64,000 bases of DNA from assembly GCA_942159475.1 (NCBI GenBank), contig OW804095.1:155603664-155667663 (forward strand), in the 5' to 3' direction. The notes under the pieces were generated by a model. The model was not told the DNA's origin and searched no databases. It saw nothing but the letters and a program-made list of their open reading frames with translations. Numbering within the stretch: position 1 is the stretch's first letter; the number at the start of each line of letters is the position of its first letter. The DNA is from Sthenelais limicola (lineage: Eukaryota; Annelida; Polychaeta; Phyllodocida; Sigalionidae). Shown here one piece after another: positions 21,533-32,401 of the stretch. Both the position numbers and the translations under genes were made by a program.

Positions 21533-22008
21533 TGTAATGAACTCGGTTCGGGACTCTTAGCTTAGGAATAAAACGGAACAAGAATTACTCTCATACTCTG
21601 GTTTTATTACCTCACAACCTTAGACCAACCCTTTCTGGACCAGCCAGAAAGGGAACATATACAATAGGAAATAGTATAAACAAGGTGTGGAGAATATCGA
21701 TATCACAGATATTCTTATAAAAGCGAAGTTAAGAATAAGTAAAACCAGAGATTGGGTACGAACACATAAAGGAACATTTGCATAGCATAAAATGACAATA
21801 TACAAGGAAAAGACACAATATAAAGTGATGAATACAAATAATAGTAAATAAGCTACAGACCACTCTTCCAGGGTCTGTGCTTCGGATAGATCCGAGAGCC
21901 CTTGACTGCCCTCTGGCGTCAGTCCGAAAGGACTGGAATCAACCAGCGGACAGTCTCGGACTCCCGGACTGCACTATTCCGGAACCCATAAAACACACGA
22001 CCACTACA
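21533..22008 (-). repeat. Gypsy-1 5' LTR
   Basis: This is the second copy of the 476-bp LTR, at the transcription start end of the element. It is flanked on the right by the ATCA target duplication and resumption of the 34-bp minisatellite. Confidence 0.95.
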
Positions 22009-24010
22009 ATCATATCATCAACATAGGGCATTCAAATGTAACATGATATCATCAACATAGGGCATTCAAATGTAACATGATATCATCAACATAGAACATT
22101 CAAATGTACCATGATATCATCAACATAGGGCATTCAAATGTAACATGATATCATCAACATAGAGCATTCAAATGTAACATCATATCATCAACATAGGGCA
22201 TTCAAATGTAACATGATATCATCAACATAGGGCATTCAAATGTACCATGATATCATCAACATAGGGCATTCAAATGTAACATGATATCATCAACATAGAG
22301 CATTCAAATGTAACATCATATCATCAACATAGGGCATTCAAATGTAACATGATATCATCAACATAGGGCATTCAAATGTAATATGATATCATCAACATAG
22401 AGCATGCAAATGTAACATGATATCATGATATCATCAACATAGAACATTCAAATGTAACATGATATCATCAACATAGAGCATTCAAATGTAACATGATATC
22501 ATCAACATAGGGCATTCAAATGTAACATGATATCATCAACATAGAGCATGCAAATGTAACATGATATCATGATATCATCAACATAGGGCATTCAAATGTA
22601 ACATCATATCATCAACATAGGGCATTCAAATGTAACATGATATCATCAACATAGAACATTCAAATGTAACATCATATCATCAACATAGGGCATTCAAATG
22701 TAACATGATATCATCAACATAGGGCATTCAAATGTACCATGATATCATCAACATAGGGCATTCAAATGTAACATGATATCATCAACATAGAGCATTCAAA
22801 TGTAACATCATATCATCAACATAGGGCATTCAAATGTAACATGATATCATCAACATAGGGCATTCAAATGTACCATGATATCATCAACATAGGGCATTCA
22901 AATGTAACATCATATCATCAACATAGGGCATTCAAATGTAACATGATATCATCAACATAGAGCATGCAAATGTAACATGATATCATGATATCATCAACAT
23001 AGAACATTCAAATGTAACATGATATCATCAACATAGAGCATTCAAATGTAACATGATATCATCAACATAGGGCATTCAAATGTAACATGATATCATCAAC
23101 ATAGGGCATTCAAATGTAACATGATATCATCAACATAGAGCATGCAAATGTAACATGATATCATGATATCATCAACATAGAACATTCAAATGTAACATGA
23201 TATCATCAACATAGAGTATTCAAATGTAACATCATATCATCAACATAGAGCATTCAAATGTAACATGATATCATCAACATAGGGCATTCAAATGTAACAT
23301 CATATCATCAACATAGAGCATGCAAATGTAACATGATATCATCAACATAGAGCATTCAAATGTACCATGATATCATCAACATAGAGCATTCAAATGTAAC
23401 ATGATATCATCAACATAGGGCATTCAAATGTAACATCATATCATCAACATAGAGCATGCAAATGTAACATGATATCATCAACATAGGGCATTCAAATGTA
23501 ACATGATATCATCAACATAGGGCATTCAAATGTAACATCATATCATCAACATAGAGCATGCAAATGTAACATCATATCATCAACATAGGGCATTCAAATG
23601 TAACATCATATCATCAACATAGGGCATTCAAATGTAACATGATATCATCAACATAGAGCATGCAAATGTAACATGATATCATCAACATAGAGCATGCAAA
23701 TGTAACATGATATCATCAACATAGAGCATGCAAATGTAACATGATATCATCAACATAGGGCATTCAAATGTAACATCATATCATCAACATAGGGCATTCA
23801 AATGTAACATGATATCATCAACATAGAGCATTCAAATGTAACATGATATCATCAACATAGGGCATGCAAATGTAACATGATATCATCAACATAGGGCATT
23901 CAAATGTAACATCATATCATCAACATAGGGCATTCAAATGTAACATGATATCATCAACATAGGGCATTCAAATGTAACATGATATCATCAACATAGAGCA
24001 TTCAAATTCA
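22009..24010. repeat. 34-bp minisatellite, long arm
   Basis: About 59 units of the 34-bp repeat mix CATGATATCATC and CATCATATCATC variants with GGGCATT, GAGCATT, GAACATT or GAGCATG spacers. Several places carry a short internal duplication (ATGATATCATGATATCATC). The variants recur in blocks, which indicates amplification of multi-unit segments. Confidence 0.97.
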
Positions 24011-24252
24011 AATGTAATCAAATCTTTTATATTTGGTTGATGTGGATTGATTTATTTTTAATTCTTTTGTTCTCTTTGTGATCTGGATGAGAGCTAATGC
24101 TTATTGCTTAATTATTGTTTTATAATGGAGCAACAAAACCTGTTGCCTGTAATTGAATTTGGATCTGTTTTGGTCGACCCAGCCTCGCAACATAGTGCCA
24201 ATTGACTGTTTATTATATACATACTACATGTGATTTCAGGTTTTGAAAAGTC

Positions 24253-24276
24253 AAATAGCACCTATGTGCTATTTGA
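24253..24276. repeat. Perfect 10-bp-arm hairpin
   Basis: CAAATAGCAC and GTGCTATTTG are exact reverse complements around CTAT. Its function is unknown. The surrounding 24011-24356 has no gene. Confidence 0.7.
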
Positions 24277-24356
24277 GCCGAATATCCCCCAGATTGATGG
24301 AAAGCAAGGTAAAATACTATTAAAATCGATTCTCTTGTTGATTTACTATGTAATAA

Positions 24357-24450
24357 ATACCTAATAGTACTCTGTTCGGTTTGTAATCATTCTCGACGTT
24401 GAGTCCCAAGGTCTCAATCGATTACAAACCTCCATTGTGTCATTAGGTAT
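24357..24450. repeat. Short palindromic MITE-like element
   Basis: The ends read ATACCTAAT and ATTAGGTAT. Inner arms GGTTTGTAATC and GATTACAAACC pair around a short centre containing TCGACGTTGAG. At about 94 bp this is a foldback element with no coding capacity. Confidence 0.6.
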
Positions 24451-24477
24451 AAAAATGGTACAGAATACCTGTGATAG

Positions 24478-24582
24478 GGCCTGGTCCACTAAGCTGATTC
24501 TCATGCGATGTTGTGCCACAGAGAAATCTTTTCCACTAAATTCTGTGAGAATCGCATGAGAATCGGCTCAGTGGACCAGGCC
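24478..24582. repeat. Foldback MITE family F
   Basis: Two 32-bp arms (GGCCTGGTCCACTAAGCTGA... and its complement ending CAGTGGACCAGGCC) differ at two positions and enclose 41 bp. Related single ends occur at about 24690-24722 and in the 36-bp repeats at 25268-25384. Confidence 0.75.
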
Positions 24583-25267
24583 AAGGTCAAATATTTTTTG
24601 GCAAATGCATAACCTACATTGGTAGTATACACATTATGTAATACAGTGTTTGGCGTTAATCACAGAGTTTGTGGAACAATTTGCAAAATCGCATGCAAAT
24701 TGGCTCAGTGGATTAGGGCCTTAAAGGTATACACGGGTGTTCAATGGAAAAAAGATTGGTCGGTGACTTTTTCATGAAACGTTCAGGGATCATTCCTGAC
24801 TACATAAGAAAGCAAGAAATGAAAAAAAAAATATATCTCAACGACTTATTTTTTTTTCTACAGCCGCCTGAAAATAACAGTGCTTTAGCACTAAAGTCTA
24901 TGGAAATTTTTTTTTTTCACGTTTCACTATATAAAAAAAAATTGATCGGTGACTTTTCATCAAAACTTTCTACACATATATTTGGTGTGTCATGCTACTG
25001 ATTTACAAAAAAAAACTATACGTTGACGGGGTTAAAAAAAAGTTATGGTCATTTGAAGTATAAAATAACCAATAAAAACCAATAAACATAAGCTTAACCA
25101 ATACAAATGAATCTTAAAAACATGACTCAAAAGTGCTGTAATGAAAATAAACCCTGTAGATATTGGAAATCGTGCACAAATACATCTCAACTTATCATGA
25201 TAACGAAATATTTCAAAGAAAAATAGGAGCCGCTAGGTGGCGTGGGCGTGGACACCCGCGTATACCT
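24583..25267. other. No gene; two diverged direct repeats
   Basis: Bases around 24745-24790 and 24932-24970 share 'GATYGGTGACTTTT', the former followed by CATGAAACGTT and the latter by CATCAAAACTTT. This suggests a local duplication about 187 bp apart, in an A/T-homopolymer-rich stretch. Confidence 0.45.
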
Positions 25268-25390
25268 TTAAGGGTGCAGATATTGGCTCAGTGGATGAGG
25301 GCCTTAAGGGTGCAGTTATTGGCTCAGTGGATTAGGGCCTTAAGGGTGCAGTTATTGGCTCAGTGGATGAGGGCCTTAAGGGTGGAGATG
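25268..25390. repeat. 36-bp tandem repeat next to exon 11 donor
   Basis: About three and a half units of TTAAGGGTGCAGTTATTGGC / TCAGTGGATGAGGGCC. The GGCTCAGTGGAT...GGGCC part matches the arm of foldback family F. The array stops about 7 bp before the exon 11 donor. Confidence 0.85.
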
Positions 25391-25397
25391 TTCTTAC

Positions 25398-25541
25398 CTG
25401 TGAGCAGGGGAACTTGCTGACAGTCGCCATTTTCATCTTCTTCATATCCATATGCGCATGCGCAGCGGTATGAGCCAATGGTGTTGATGCATGTGTGTTT
25501 GTCTCCACACACGTTAGCGTTGGTGAGGCAGTCATTCACAT
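25398..25541 (-). CDS. Host exon 11: calcium-binding-type EGF
   Basis: The acceptor is GTGCCCAG and the donor GTAAGA. The 144-nt phase 1-1 exon opens with VNDCL, followed by the six-cysteine EGF pattern and a GSYRC motif typical of cbEGF. A Glu/Asp-rich loop precedes the last cysteine. Confidence 0.9.
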
Positions 25542-25567
25542 CTGGGCACACATCAATATATACATGG

Positions 25568-25800
25568 GTCAGATTGTCAGAAATTGTACAATTGGCAGCT
25601 CTACACAATTAGCAAATTCTCCTGAATTAGGCTGAACAATGATGAATACCGGGTATATCTGGGTATATTTGGAATCACATTGATTTAAAGTATCAGTTCT
25701 GCTATGCTAAACTGCATTTTGAAGTTCATTTCTGTCTTAAATGTGGGTTATTTGAGAGCATTGGTGAAGGTGGATTGTACATTTTCTGAAGATCTGACCT
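25568..25800 (+). repeat. MITE family A copy
   Basis: A full-length copy begins TGGGTCAGATTGTCAG and ends GAAGATCTGACCTA, 27 bp from the exon 11 acceptor. Confidence 0.8.
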
Positions 25801-25802
25801 AT

Positions 25803-25995
25803 ATATGTGATCCGTTTTAGGAAAATGAGTTATAAATATGGATTTTGCGATATCACCATATTTGAAAAGAGGAGATCAGGCTGATTCCAATGATAGTAAA
25901 CATGAAGGGCATTTAAGAAAAGTTTCTATATCTTATGTTTGATATTTTTATTTTTGAAAAGAAAAGTTTGCAATGTTTCTGGATGGGTTATTACG
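25803..25995 (+). repeat. MITE family B fragment
   Basis: It starts GTGATCCGTTTTAGGAAAAT and continues with the shared CCAATGATAGTAAACAT and GTTTGATATTTTTATTTTTG blocks. It lies head to tail with family-A copies on both sides. Confidence 0.7.
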
Positions 25996-26207
25996 TGTAT
26001 TCAGCTGTACATATTTAGTAAATATTGCTAAATTAGGCTGCAATTTGGTCAATACTAGGTAAATTCGAGTATATTCAGCATTGCATTGATTCTAGCAATC
26101 TGTCTTGTTAGGTTAAACTGTTTTTTGAACTTTATTTTCGTCTGAAATGTGGGTTATTTGAAAAGATCGGCGGAGTTGAATTATACATTTTCTGATAATG
26201 TGACCCA
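25996..26207 (+). repeat. MITE family A copy ending in the exon 10 donor
   Basis: The left-truncated copy ends TGATAATGTGACCCA. Its terminal base is the T of the exon 10 GT splice donor when read on minus, so intron 10 positions +2 to +8 are MITE sequence. Confidence 0.75.
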
Positions 26208-26208
26208 C

Positions 26209-26391
26209 CTTCACATAGGGTGGTAGGGGACCATGTGCCGTCCTGCCCACAGGTTGCTGTAAGGCCGCCTGGGGTGGGACCGGGGGACGTGAATCCATCC
26301 TGACAGTAATACGTCACCTCATCCCCAAACTGCCACCCGTCAACGTACATCCAGGCAAAGCTCTTGGTGTTAGGGGGACCGCATGAAATCC
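26209..26391 (-). CDS. Host exon 10: CCP (sushi) module
   Basis: The acceptor is GTTTTGCAG and the donor GTGGGTCA. The 183-nt phase 1-1 exon has four cysteines in CCP spacing (ISCG, VTYYC, ATCG, TLC) and a Trp before the last cysteine. Confidence 0.9.
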
Positions 26392-26506
26392 CTGCAAAAC
26401 AATTTAAACAAAATATTTTTTAAGATTTTATTTATACTTGGTTAACCGACTCCCTTTTTCGGGGTTAGTTCAGTCGAGCCATGCAATATGATGTGTAGAT
26501 ATAATA

Positions 26507-26602
26507 GCATTAATACCCGAGGTGTTGGATGGTCTGGGTGGTCTATTGCCTGGTGGACAATTCGAGGGGCGTTAGACCATCCAAAACCGAGGGTATTAGT
26601 GC
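26507..26602. repeat. Foldback element
   Basis: Arms GCATTAATACCCGAGG...GGATGGTCT and AGACCATCC...GAGGGTATTAGTGC are near-perfect complements around a 40-bp centre. It is non-coding. The rest of 26392-26967 shows no gene. Confidence 0.65.
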
Positions 26603-26967
26603 TTTTAGACCCGATTTGGTCAGATTCGACTGTTATTTACCATTTATATACTGACTTTTATTTACCAGTTCTTTTGACATCTATAACGCCGATTTCTTAC
26701 CGGAAGTTGCCGGAAGTGATTGCCGTGGTCTGTTGTGAAAAAATATACCCCAGAATCTGGGTCTAAAAACTGGGTCTAAAATACAATATTCTTTTTTATG
26801 TTTTTTATGACCATTGGTCCGGCTGTTTTCAGGTTAGTAAAATTTCGATTATTGATATGCATAGCGATATAATGTGCCTTTTAAAATTCATCTTGAAATT
26901 CTGAGGTACAATTGTGTTTACCCAGCCGCAATATGTTACTATATATCGCTAATTATTGTACATGTGT

Positions 26968-27166
26968 GATGTGTTACAGGAAAATGAGTCACAAGGGGTA
27001 TTTTTAATGCTATGTCCCAAAATTTGTAACATGGATTAATATGACTATTTAAGTGCTAAACCCTAAAAAATTCAGAACATTTCAATAAAGAGATCTTGCA
27101 AAAAAAACACTGAACAATATCAATTTTGAGACTTATGACTCATTTCCCTGAAACACATCGCAAATA
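26968..27166. repeat. Short MITE family B copy with both ends
   Basis: It opens TGTGATGTGTTACAGGAAAA and closes GACTCATTTCCCTGAAACAC. At about 200 bp it is a deletion derivative of the 320-390 bp family. Confidence 0.75.
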
Positions 27167-27189
27167 GTACATGAATACATGTGACTTAC

Positions 27190-27396
27190 TTTTGCAGGAC
27201 ATTTTCCTCACTGGTTCCCATGTAGACTGGGAGGAGCAGACAAACGTGAAGCTACTATAGCCGTAGTCGGTCTCATAGAAAGGCTCATACCCAGGCTGGC
27301 ACTGGAAGGTTACCTCATTCCCGTAGAGGGAGCCACCTGACTGTCCGTTAGGGTTAATGACATTATCCACTCTTGGTGTGCTCCCGCACGACACAG
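27190..27396 (-). CDS. Host exon 9: CCP (sushi) module
   Basis: The acceptor is ATACCACAG and the donor GTAAGT. The 207-nt phase 1-1 exon has CCP cysteines (VSCGS, FQCQPGY, FVCSS, MSC), the GY motif, and Trp before the last cysteine. Exons 9 and 10 are adjacent CCPs with no EGF between them. Confidence 0.92.
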
Positions 27397-27430
27397 CTGT
27401 GGTATAGACAGAGACAAACACTTGAATAAT

Positions 27431-27652
27431 TGGGTCAGATTTTCAGAAAATGTACAATTCACCTTAACCCACATTTAAGAAAGAAATGAGCTTCAGAATG
27501 CAGTTTAACATAACAGAACTGATAGTTTATATAAATGCGATACTGAATATACTCAGATATACCCGGTATTCAGCATTTCTCAGCATAATTCAACAGAATT
27601 TCCTAAATGTGTACAGCTGCCAATTGTACATTTTCTGAAAATCTGACCCAAG
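27431..27652 (-). repeat. MITE family A copy, inverted
   Basis: It runs TGGGTCAGATTTTCAGAAAA to TTTTCTGAAAATCTGACCCA, so both 20-bp ends are intact inverted repeats. It starts 35 bp from the exon 9 acceptor. This is the clearest copy for defining the family ends. Confidence 0.85.
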
Positions 27653-28000
27653 TGTGACATAAGCAGTTAGGACAAAATATAAAAATAGGTGTGTTTCCGA
27701 TTGAACCCCCCACCCCCGCCCTATATAGAAAAACCTTCCCCTACCTAAATTATTTTTTCTACCATACCTGATTTTTTTTTTACCATATCTTACTTTTTTT
27801 TGGATTTGTTGACCCAAAAAACTCATAACAGCAGGAAAACAGGATTCCTTACCCGACAAGAAGCACATTTCCCATGTTTAAAACAACTATTGTTATGAAA
27901 TAGACATTTGTTTCCTTGGAGGTGGATTCCTTTAAAAAAAATACAAAACAATATAAAAGTTACCACCCCCCCGTCCCCCCCAACCCCCCAACCCCCCACC

Positions 28001-28133
28001 TGTCTAGATATCCTAGCAGGTGCTGCCATGTGTGGCGGCCACACTGACTAACCACTGGAGAGTGGGAATAAAGGCAGTTGACTTAGAACTAACACGGCGT
28101 ACGGTTGTCAATTCATACTAGAGTATTACTACA
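28001..28133 (+). repeat. Gypsy-2 5' LTR
   Basis: A 133-bp repeat, TGTCTAGATATCCTAG to GAGTATTACTACA, with an AATAAA signal near 28068. It is unusually short for an LTR. Confidence 0.95.
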
Positions 28134-28151
28134 TGGTACCAGAAGTAAAAA
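28134..28151 (+). promoter_or_regulatory. Gypsy-2 primer-binding site
   Basis: TGGTACCAGAAGTAAAAA begins immediately after the 5' LTR, as expected for a tRNA-primed element. The tRNA was not identified. Confidence 0.75.
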
Positions 28152-28161
28152 CGATCGCAAA

Positions 28162-31100
28162 ATGGACGGAGGAGTAAAGCCACCAGAGCAAATGTCATTC
28201 TCCACAGGGAATGTTGCGGAGAATTGGGAAATCTATAAGGAGGATTTCCTCTGGTATGCAGACGCGGTGAGCGTGGATCTACCGAACAAGAAGACCTCGC
28301 TCTTCCTCCATGTTGCGGGCCGCGAGGCAAAGAGGATATACAAGACGAGAACATGGGCACTTGCGGTTCCAGAGGTCCTAGCTCAGGAGGACCCAGTAGT
28401 AGCACCAGTACCTGGAATCCCAGCAGAGGATAAAACTGACTTTGATACGGTAATGACAAAGTTTGACCAATACTGCACACCAAAAAGAAACAGGTTTTTT
28501 GAGAGATATCAGTTCAACACACGTGTGCAACTGGAAGGAGAAACCATAGACGCCTACGTGACTGACTTACGCATTAAGGCAGCCACATGTGAGTGGGGAG
28601 AGAATGAGGAAGACTTTATTCTGGAAAGGATGGTGGTAGGGATGACAGACAGAGGGCTGAAAGAGAAACTAATCAAGAAAGACGACCTAACCCTGGAAAG
28701 AGCGGTACAAACTTGTAGACGAGCAGCACAGACAAGAGCTGAGTTGCTAGTGATGGAGCCAGGCATACAGGAGACTGTCAACTACGTGGGAAAAACACGT
28801 GGCCCGAGGCAGCAGCAGACGCCACCTACTCGCCGGGACCAAGGAGGAGCCGCTGGAGGACCCTCAGGGGGTGACACCCGGTCTTCAGCACGTGTTATCG
28901 ACTGCAAGAAATGTGGGAACAGGCACGAGATTAGGAACTGCCCCGCATGGCATCATAGGTGTGACAGATGCAAGAGAAAAGGACATCTCGAAACTAAGTG
29001 CTGGGGAAGGGTAGATGAGATAAAACAGGAGGAAACAGCATTCACTCAACTGGAGGAAAATGTTGATGCTATATTTATAGGGACGGTGAATACAGAGGCG
29101 AAGGAGGTCATGACAATTAGGATCAGCAAGACTCACAAATGGGCCTCAAATGTCAAACTGGGAGAGGATATGGTGACATGCAAACTTGACACTGGAGCTG
29201 GAGCGGATTTAATGAACTATGAGGATTACCAGGGATTAAATCAAAAACCAGCACTCAGACCAGTAGCGGTAAAGCTCACCGACTACAACGGGCACAACAT
29301 ACCGGTGAAAGGCTACATCATCAGGCAAGCGACGGTCAATGGAAAACACTACCCCATTCGCTTCATAGTCAGTGAGGGCATATCACTGCTTGGAGGTGAC
29401 ACCTGTGAAAGATTGGGACTAATCACAAGACACTACACGCAGGAGGAAAATGGGGTAGGTACAAGCAAGATAGACATGATAAATAAGCATCTAAACGATA
29501 AACTCCTGACTGAAGTAAAACAATGTATACTACCAGAGATCAGTGAGCTGTCCTCAATACCCTACGTACATAAGATAAAACTAAAACCAGGGGCAGAATC
29601 TGTTATAATCCCAGCTAGGAGAATACCAGTGGCAATTAGAGATAAATTAAAGCTGGAACTAGAGCGCATGGAAAGCCTAGGGGTGATTCAGAAGGTGGAG
29701 GAGCCCACCGACTGGGTTAACGCGATGGTAGTGGTAAACAAACCCAACGGGGATCTCAGGATCTGTCTAGATCCCAAGGAGTTGAATAGATCAATAGCCA
29801 GGGAGCACTTCCAGTTACCGACACGAGACGAGATGTTTTCAGAAATTAGAGATGCGAGGGTGTTCAGTAAGTTAGACGCCTCGCATGCGTTTTGGCAAAT
29901 CAAGCTGGAGGAATCTAGTAAAAACTTAACGACATTTGGAACACCATTTGGGAGGTACGCATATAATAGATTGCCATATGGGTTGTGCTCCGCCCCAGAG
30001 GTTTTTCATCGCTCAATGGACCAGATGTTTGAGAACATCCCGGGCGTGAGAGTCTATGTAGATGACATTCTAGTGTGGGGAAGAGATCAGGAGGAGCATG
30101 ATGCTAGACTGGCAAAGGTAAAAGAGAGGATTGCGCAAAATAAACTGCTAATGAACTGGACCAAATGCGAGATTGGGGTGAGTAAGATAAAGTTTCTAGG
30201 GGAGGAACTCTCGGAAAAAGGAATCTCACCAGACAAGGAGAAAGTAGAGGCTATAGTCAACATGGAAAGTCCGAAAAACAAAGAAGAGGTGCAGAGGATA
30301 ATGGGGTGTGTGAATTTTGTTGGCAGGTATATACCTAATCTATCAACATCTTGTGCAAACATTCGGTCCCTGATGCAGAAACAGACTGAGTGGCAATGGG
30401 ATAAAATCCATGAGGAGGAATGGCAGCACATAAAACAAGTGCTTAGCTCGGGGCCGGTGCTATCATATTTTGACATAAGAAGGCCAACAAAGGTAAGCAG
30501 TGATGCTTCGATGAGAGGATTAGGGGCAGTCCTCCTACAGTATCATCAAAATGCATGGAAGCCTGTAGCCTATGCAGCGCGCTCCTTAACTGAGTGTGAA
30601 TCTCGATATGCCCAGATAGAAAAAGAGATGTTGGGTCTGATATATGCTTGTGAGCGATTTCATAATTACATTTATGGCATGAAGGATGTGCAATTAGAAA
30701 CTGATCACAAACCGTTAGTTCCTCTAGCTAACAAATCACTCAATGAGATGACGCCCCGCATTCAGCGGATGATGCTAAGGTTACAGCGATATAATGTAAA
30801 GATGCAGTGGGTGCCAGGTAAAACACTGTACATATCAGACACGTTGTCAAGAGCAACGTATGCGGTGAGAGTAGTGCAGCAGGAAGGAGGCTTGCAGGAG
30901 AGAGAGGTCCGGGCACAAGTGAATCTAATATATGAAAGTCTCCCAGCCTCAAAAACAATGCTCACACGTATAGCTGAGGAAACAGCAAAAGATGAGCTGT
31001 TGTGTGCAGTCAAAGAGGCGATAATGGACGGGTGGAAAAACGGGGTCTGCCCAGCATATGCCTCAATAAAAGATGAGCTCTGCATAATAAGTGGTGTAAT

Positions 31101-32283
31101 ATTAAGGGGGCAAAGAATTGTAATACCAAGCTCGATGAGGAGAGAAATGTTAGAGAAGCTTCACGAGGGTCATTTAGGTATAGAGAAACAGAGGAGATGG
31201 GCCCGCCAGTCCATGTACTGGCCCAGGATGAATCACGACATAGAATATCAATCAAAGATGTGTGGGATTTGCTTGAAATATCTTCCTGCCCAGCAGAAGG
31301 AGCCTATGGTAGAAGATAAGGAGGACTGGGGGCCCTGGGAGAAAATAGGAATGGATCTATTTTATTGGGAGAAGAATGAATACTTAATGATTGTGGACTA
31401 TCACTCTTCATATCCGGAGATAGTAAGACTAACATCCACTACTTCAGAACAAGTCATAATGCACACGAAAAGTATATTTGCTAAATATGGTGTACCGCAA
31501 CTAGTTATCACAGATAACGGACCACAATTCTCTTCTCAATCTTTCAGACAGTTTTCGGAGACATGGGCCTTCAACCACAGGACGTCAAGCCCCAGATACC
31601 CCCAATCGAATGGGAAGGCGGAGAGGGCGGTAGGGATAGTGAAAAACCTGCTATCCAAGGCGAAGGAGACAGGCCAGGATCCCTACATGGCTCTCCTAGC
31701 CTATAGGTCAGCACCCATGGAATCAGGGGTATCGCCAGGAGAGGCACTTCACGGACGGAAACTAAATGGACCCCTGCCAAGTGTCCGTGCAACAAAGTAT
31801 AAACAAGAAAGTGTGCGTCAAAACAACAAAAGTGAGAAATATGATTTAAATGCTAAGGTTTTGAAACCTCTCGAACCTGAGGACACCGTGTTCGTAAGAG
31901 GTGATAAATGGGATCAGACGGGCAAGGTAATCACACAGTTAAGCCCTAGATCATATACAGTGTTAACAGAAAGTGGTAGTGTTCTAAGAAGGAATAGGCG
32001 ACATCTAAAGAGTGTCCCTAAACAACCAGTGGGTGAAGGGGTGAACCAGTATAATGAAACAAGAGACTTTGAGGAAACAGACCAGGGTCCAGAAGAGAGA
32101 AGAACAGTAGAGACTGAGACAATAAAAGAGACAATAAAAGATATACCTAAGAATCAGATAAGAGACACAGTAACAGACAGCACTGAGCAGGTAGCAGTGC
32201 CACCTGGTGTACCGCAAACACCAGAACCGCGTAGATCAGCGAGGACAGGGAAACCAGTCACTCGACTAATTGAACAAATATAG
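28162..32283 (+). CDS. Gypsy-2 Gag-Pol polyprotein
   Basis: This is one 1373-residue frame. The ATG at 28162 is preferred, because the open frame extends upstream into the LTR and primer site only through a TTG. Gag has two CCHC knuckles (from C248 and C267). An aspartic protease follows with LDTGAGAD at D343, then reverse transcriptase with YVDD at 632-635, and RNase H (SSDASMRG). The integrase has an HHCC site and catalytic D1065, D1118, E1154 (35 residues between the last two). No stop or frameshift separates gag from pol, so cleavage must come from its own protease. All catalytic signatures look intact. Confidence 0.96.
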   Translation: MDGGVKPPEQMSFSTGNVAENWEIYKEDFLWYADAVSVDLPNKKTSLFLHVAGREAKRIYKTRTWALAVPEVLAQEDPVVAPVPGIPAEDKTDFDTVMTKFDQYCTPKRNRFFERYQFNTRVQLEGETIDAYVTDLRIKAATCEWGENEEDFILERMVVGMTDRGLKEKLIKKDDLTLERAVQTCRRAAQTRAELLVMEPGIQETVNYVGKTRGPRQQQTPPTRRDQGGAAGGPSGGDTRSSARVIDCKKCGNRHEIRNCPAWHHRCDRCKRKGHLETKCWGRVDEIKQEETAFTQLEENVDAIFIGTVNTEAKEVMTIRISKTHKWASNVKLGEDMVTCKLDTGAGADLMNYEDYQGLNQKPALRPVAVKLTDYNGHNIPVKGYIIRQATVNGKHYPIRFIVSEGISLLGGDTCERLGLITRHYTQEENGVGTSKIDMINKHLNDKLLTEVKQCILPEISELSSIPYVHKIKLKPGAESVIIPARRIPVAIRDKLKLELERMESLGVIQKVEEPTDWVNAMVVVNKPNGDLRICLDPKELNRSIAREHFQLPTRDEMFSEIRDARVFSKLDASHAFWQIKLEESSKNLTTFGTPFGRYAYNRLPYGLCSAPEVFHRSMDQMFENIPGVRVYVDDILVWGRDQEEHDARLAKVKERIAQNKLLMNWTKCEIGVSKIKFLGEELSEKGISPDKEKVEAIVNMESPKNKEEVQRIMGCVNFVGRYIPNLSTSCANIRSLMQKQTEWQWDKIHEEEWQHIKQVLSSGPVLSYFDIRRPTKVSSDASMRGLGAVLLQYHQNAWKPVAYAARSLTECESRYAQIEKEMLGLIYACERFHNYIYGMKDVQLETDHKPLVPLANKSLNEMTPRIQRMMLRLQRYNVKMQWVPGKTLYISDTLSRATYAVRVVQQEGGLQEREVRAQVNLIYESLPASKTMLTRIAEETAKDELLCAVKEAIMDGWKNGVCPAYASIKDELCIISGVILRGQRIVIPSSMRREMLEKLHEGHLGIEKQRRWARQSMYWPRMNHDIEYQSKMCGICLKYLPAQQKEPMVEDKEDWGPWEKIGMDLFYWEKNEYLMIVDYHSSYPEIVRLTSTTSEQVIMHTKSIFAKYGVPQLVITDNGPQFSSQSFRQFSETWAFNHRTSSPRYPQSNGKAERAVGIVKNLLSKAKETGQDPYMALLAYRSAPMESGVSPGEALHGRKLNGPLPSVRATKYKQESVRQNNKSEKYDLNAKVLKPLEPEDTVFVRGDKWDQTGKVITQLSPRSYTVLTESGSVLRRNRRHLKSVPKQPVGEGVNQYNETRDFEETDQGPEERRTVETETIKETIKDIPKNQIRDTVTDSTEQVAVPPGVPQTPEPRRSARTGKPVTRLIEQI

Positions 32284-32401
32284 AGACACTATAACAACTC
32301 ATTCTCTATTCTAACTACATTGTGTTCTACTCCTATTGTATCACCAACAACCTTGTATCTATACTCTCTCTCTTGTTGCTTGTATTTCTATGTATTATTG
32401 T

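Larger units (their letters stand above)
10257..22008 (-). mobile_element. Gypsy-1: complete Ty3/gypsy LTR retrotransposon with extra ORF
   Basis: The 11.75-kb element has 476-bp LTRs that I read as identical, TG...CA ends on the minus strand, and a 4-bp ATCA duplication (10253-10256 and 22009-22012). On minus the order is 5' LTR, primer-binding site, gag, pol (protease, RT, RNase H, integrase), ORF3, polypurine tract and 3' LTR. All three large ORFs are open, so it is probably a recent and possibly active insertion. It sits antisense-neutral in host intron 11, on the host's coding strand. Bases 13714-14777 between pol and ORF3 hold no supported gene. Confidence 0.95.

Noticed and set aside
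22009..24010. CRISPR-like array
   Set aside because: Units are contiguous 34-mers with no unique spacers, in a eukaryotic intron, so this is a minisatellite. The same applies to 55483-58793.
28105..28161. Longer N-terminus for gypsy-2 Gag-Pol
   Set aside because: The extension starts with TTG and lies in the LTR and primer-binding site. The ATG at 28162 is the better start.
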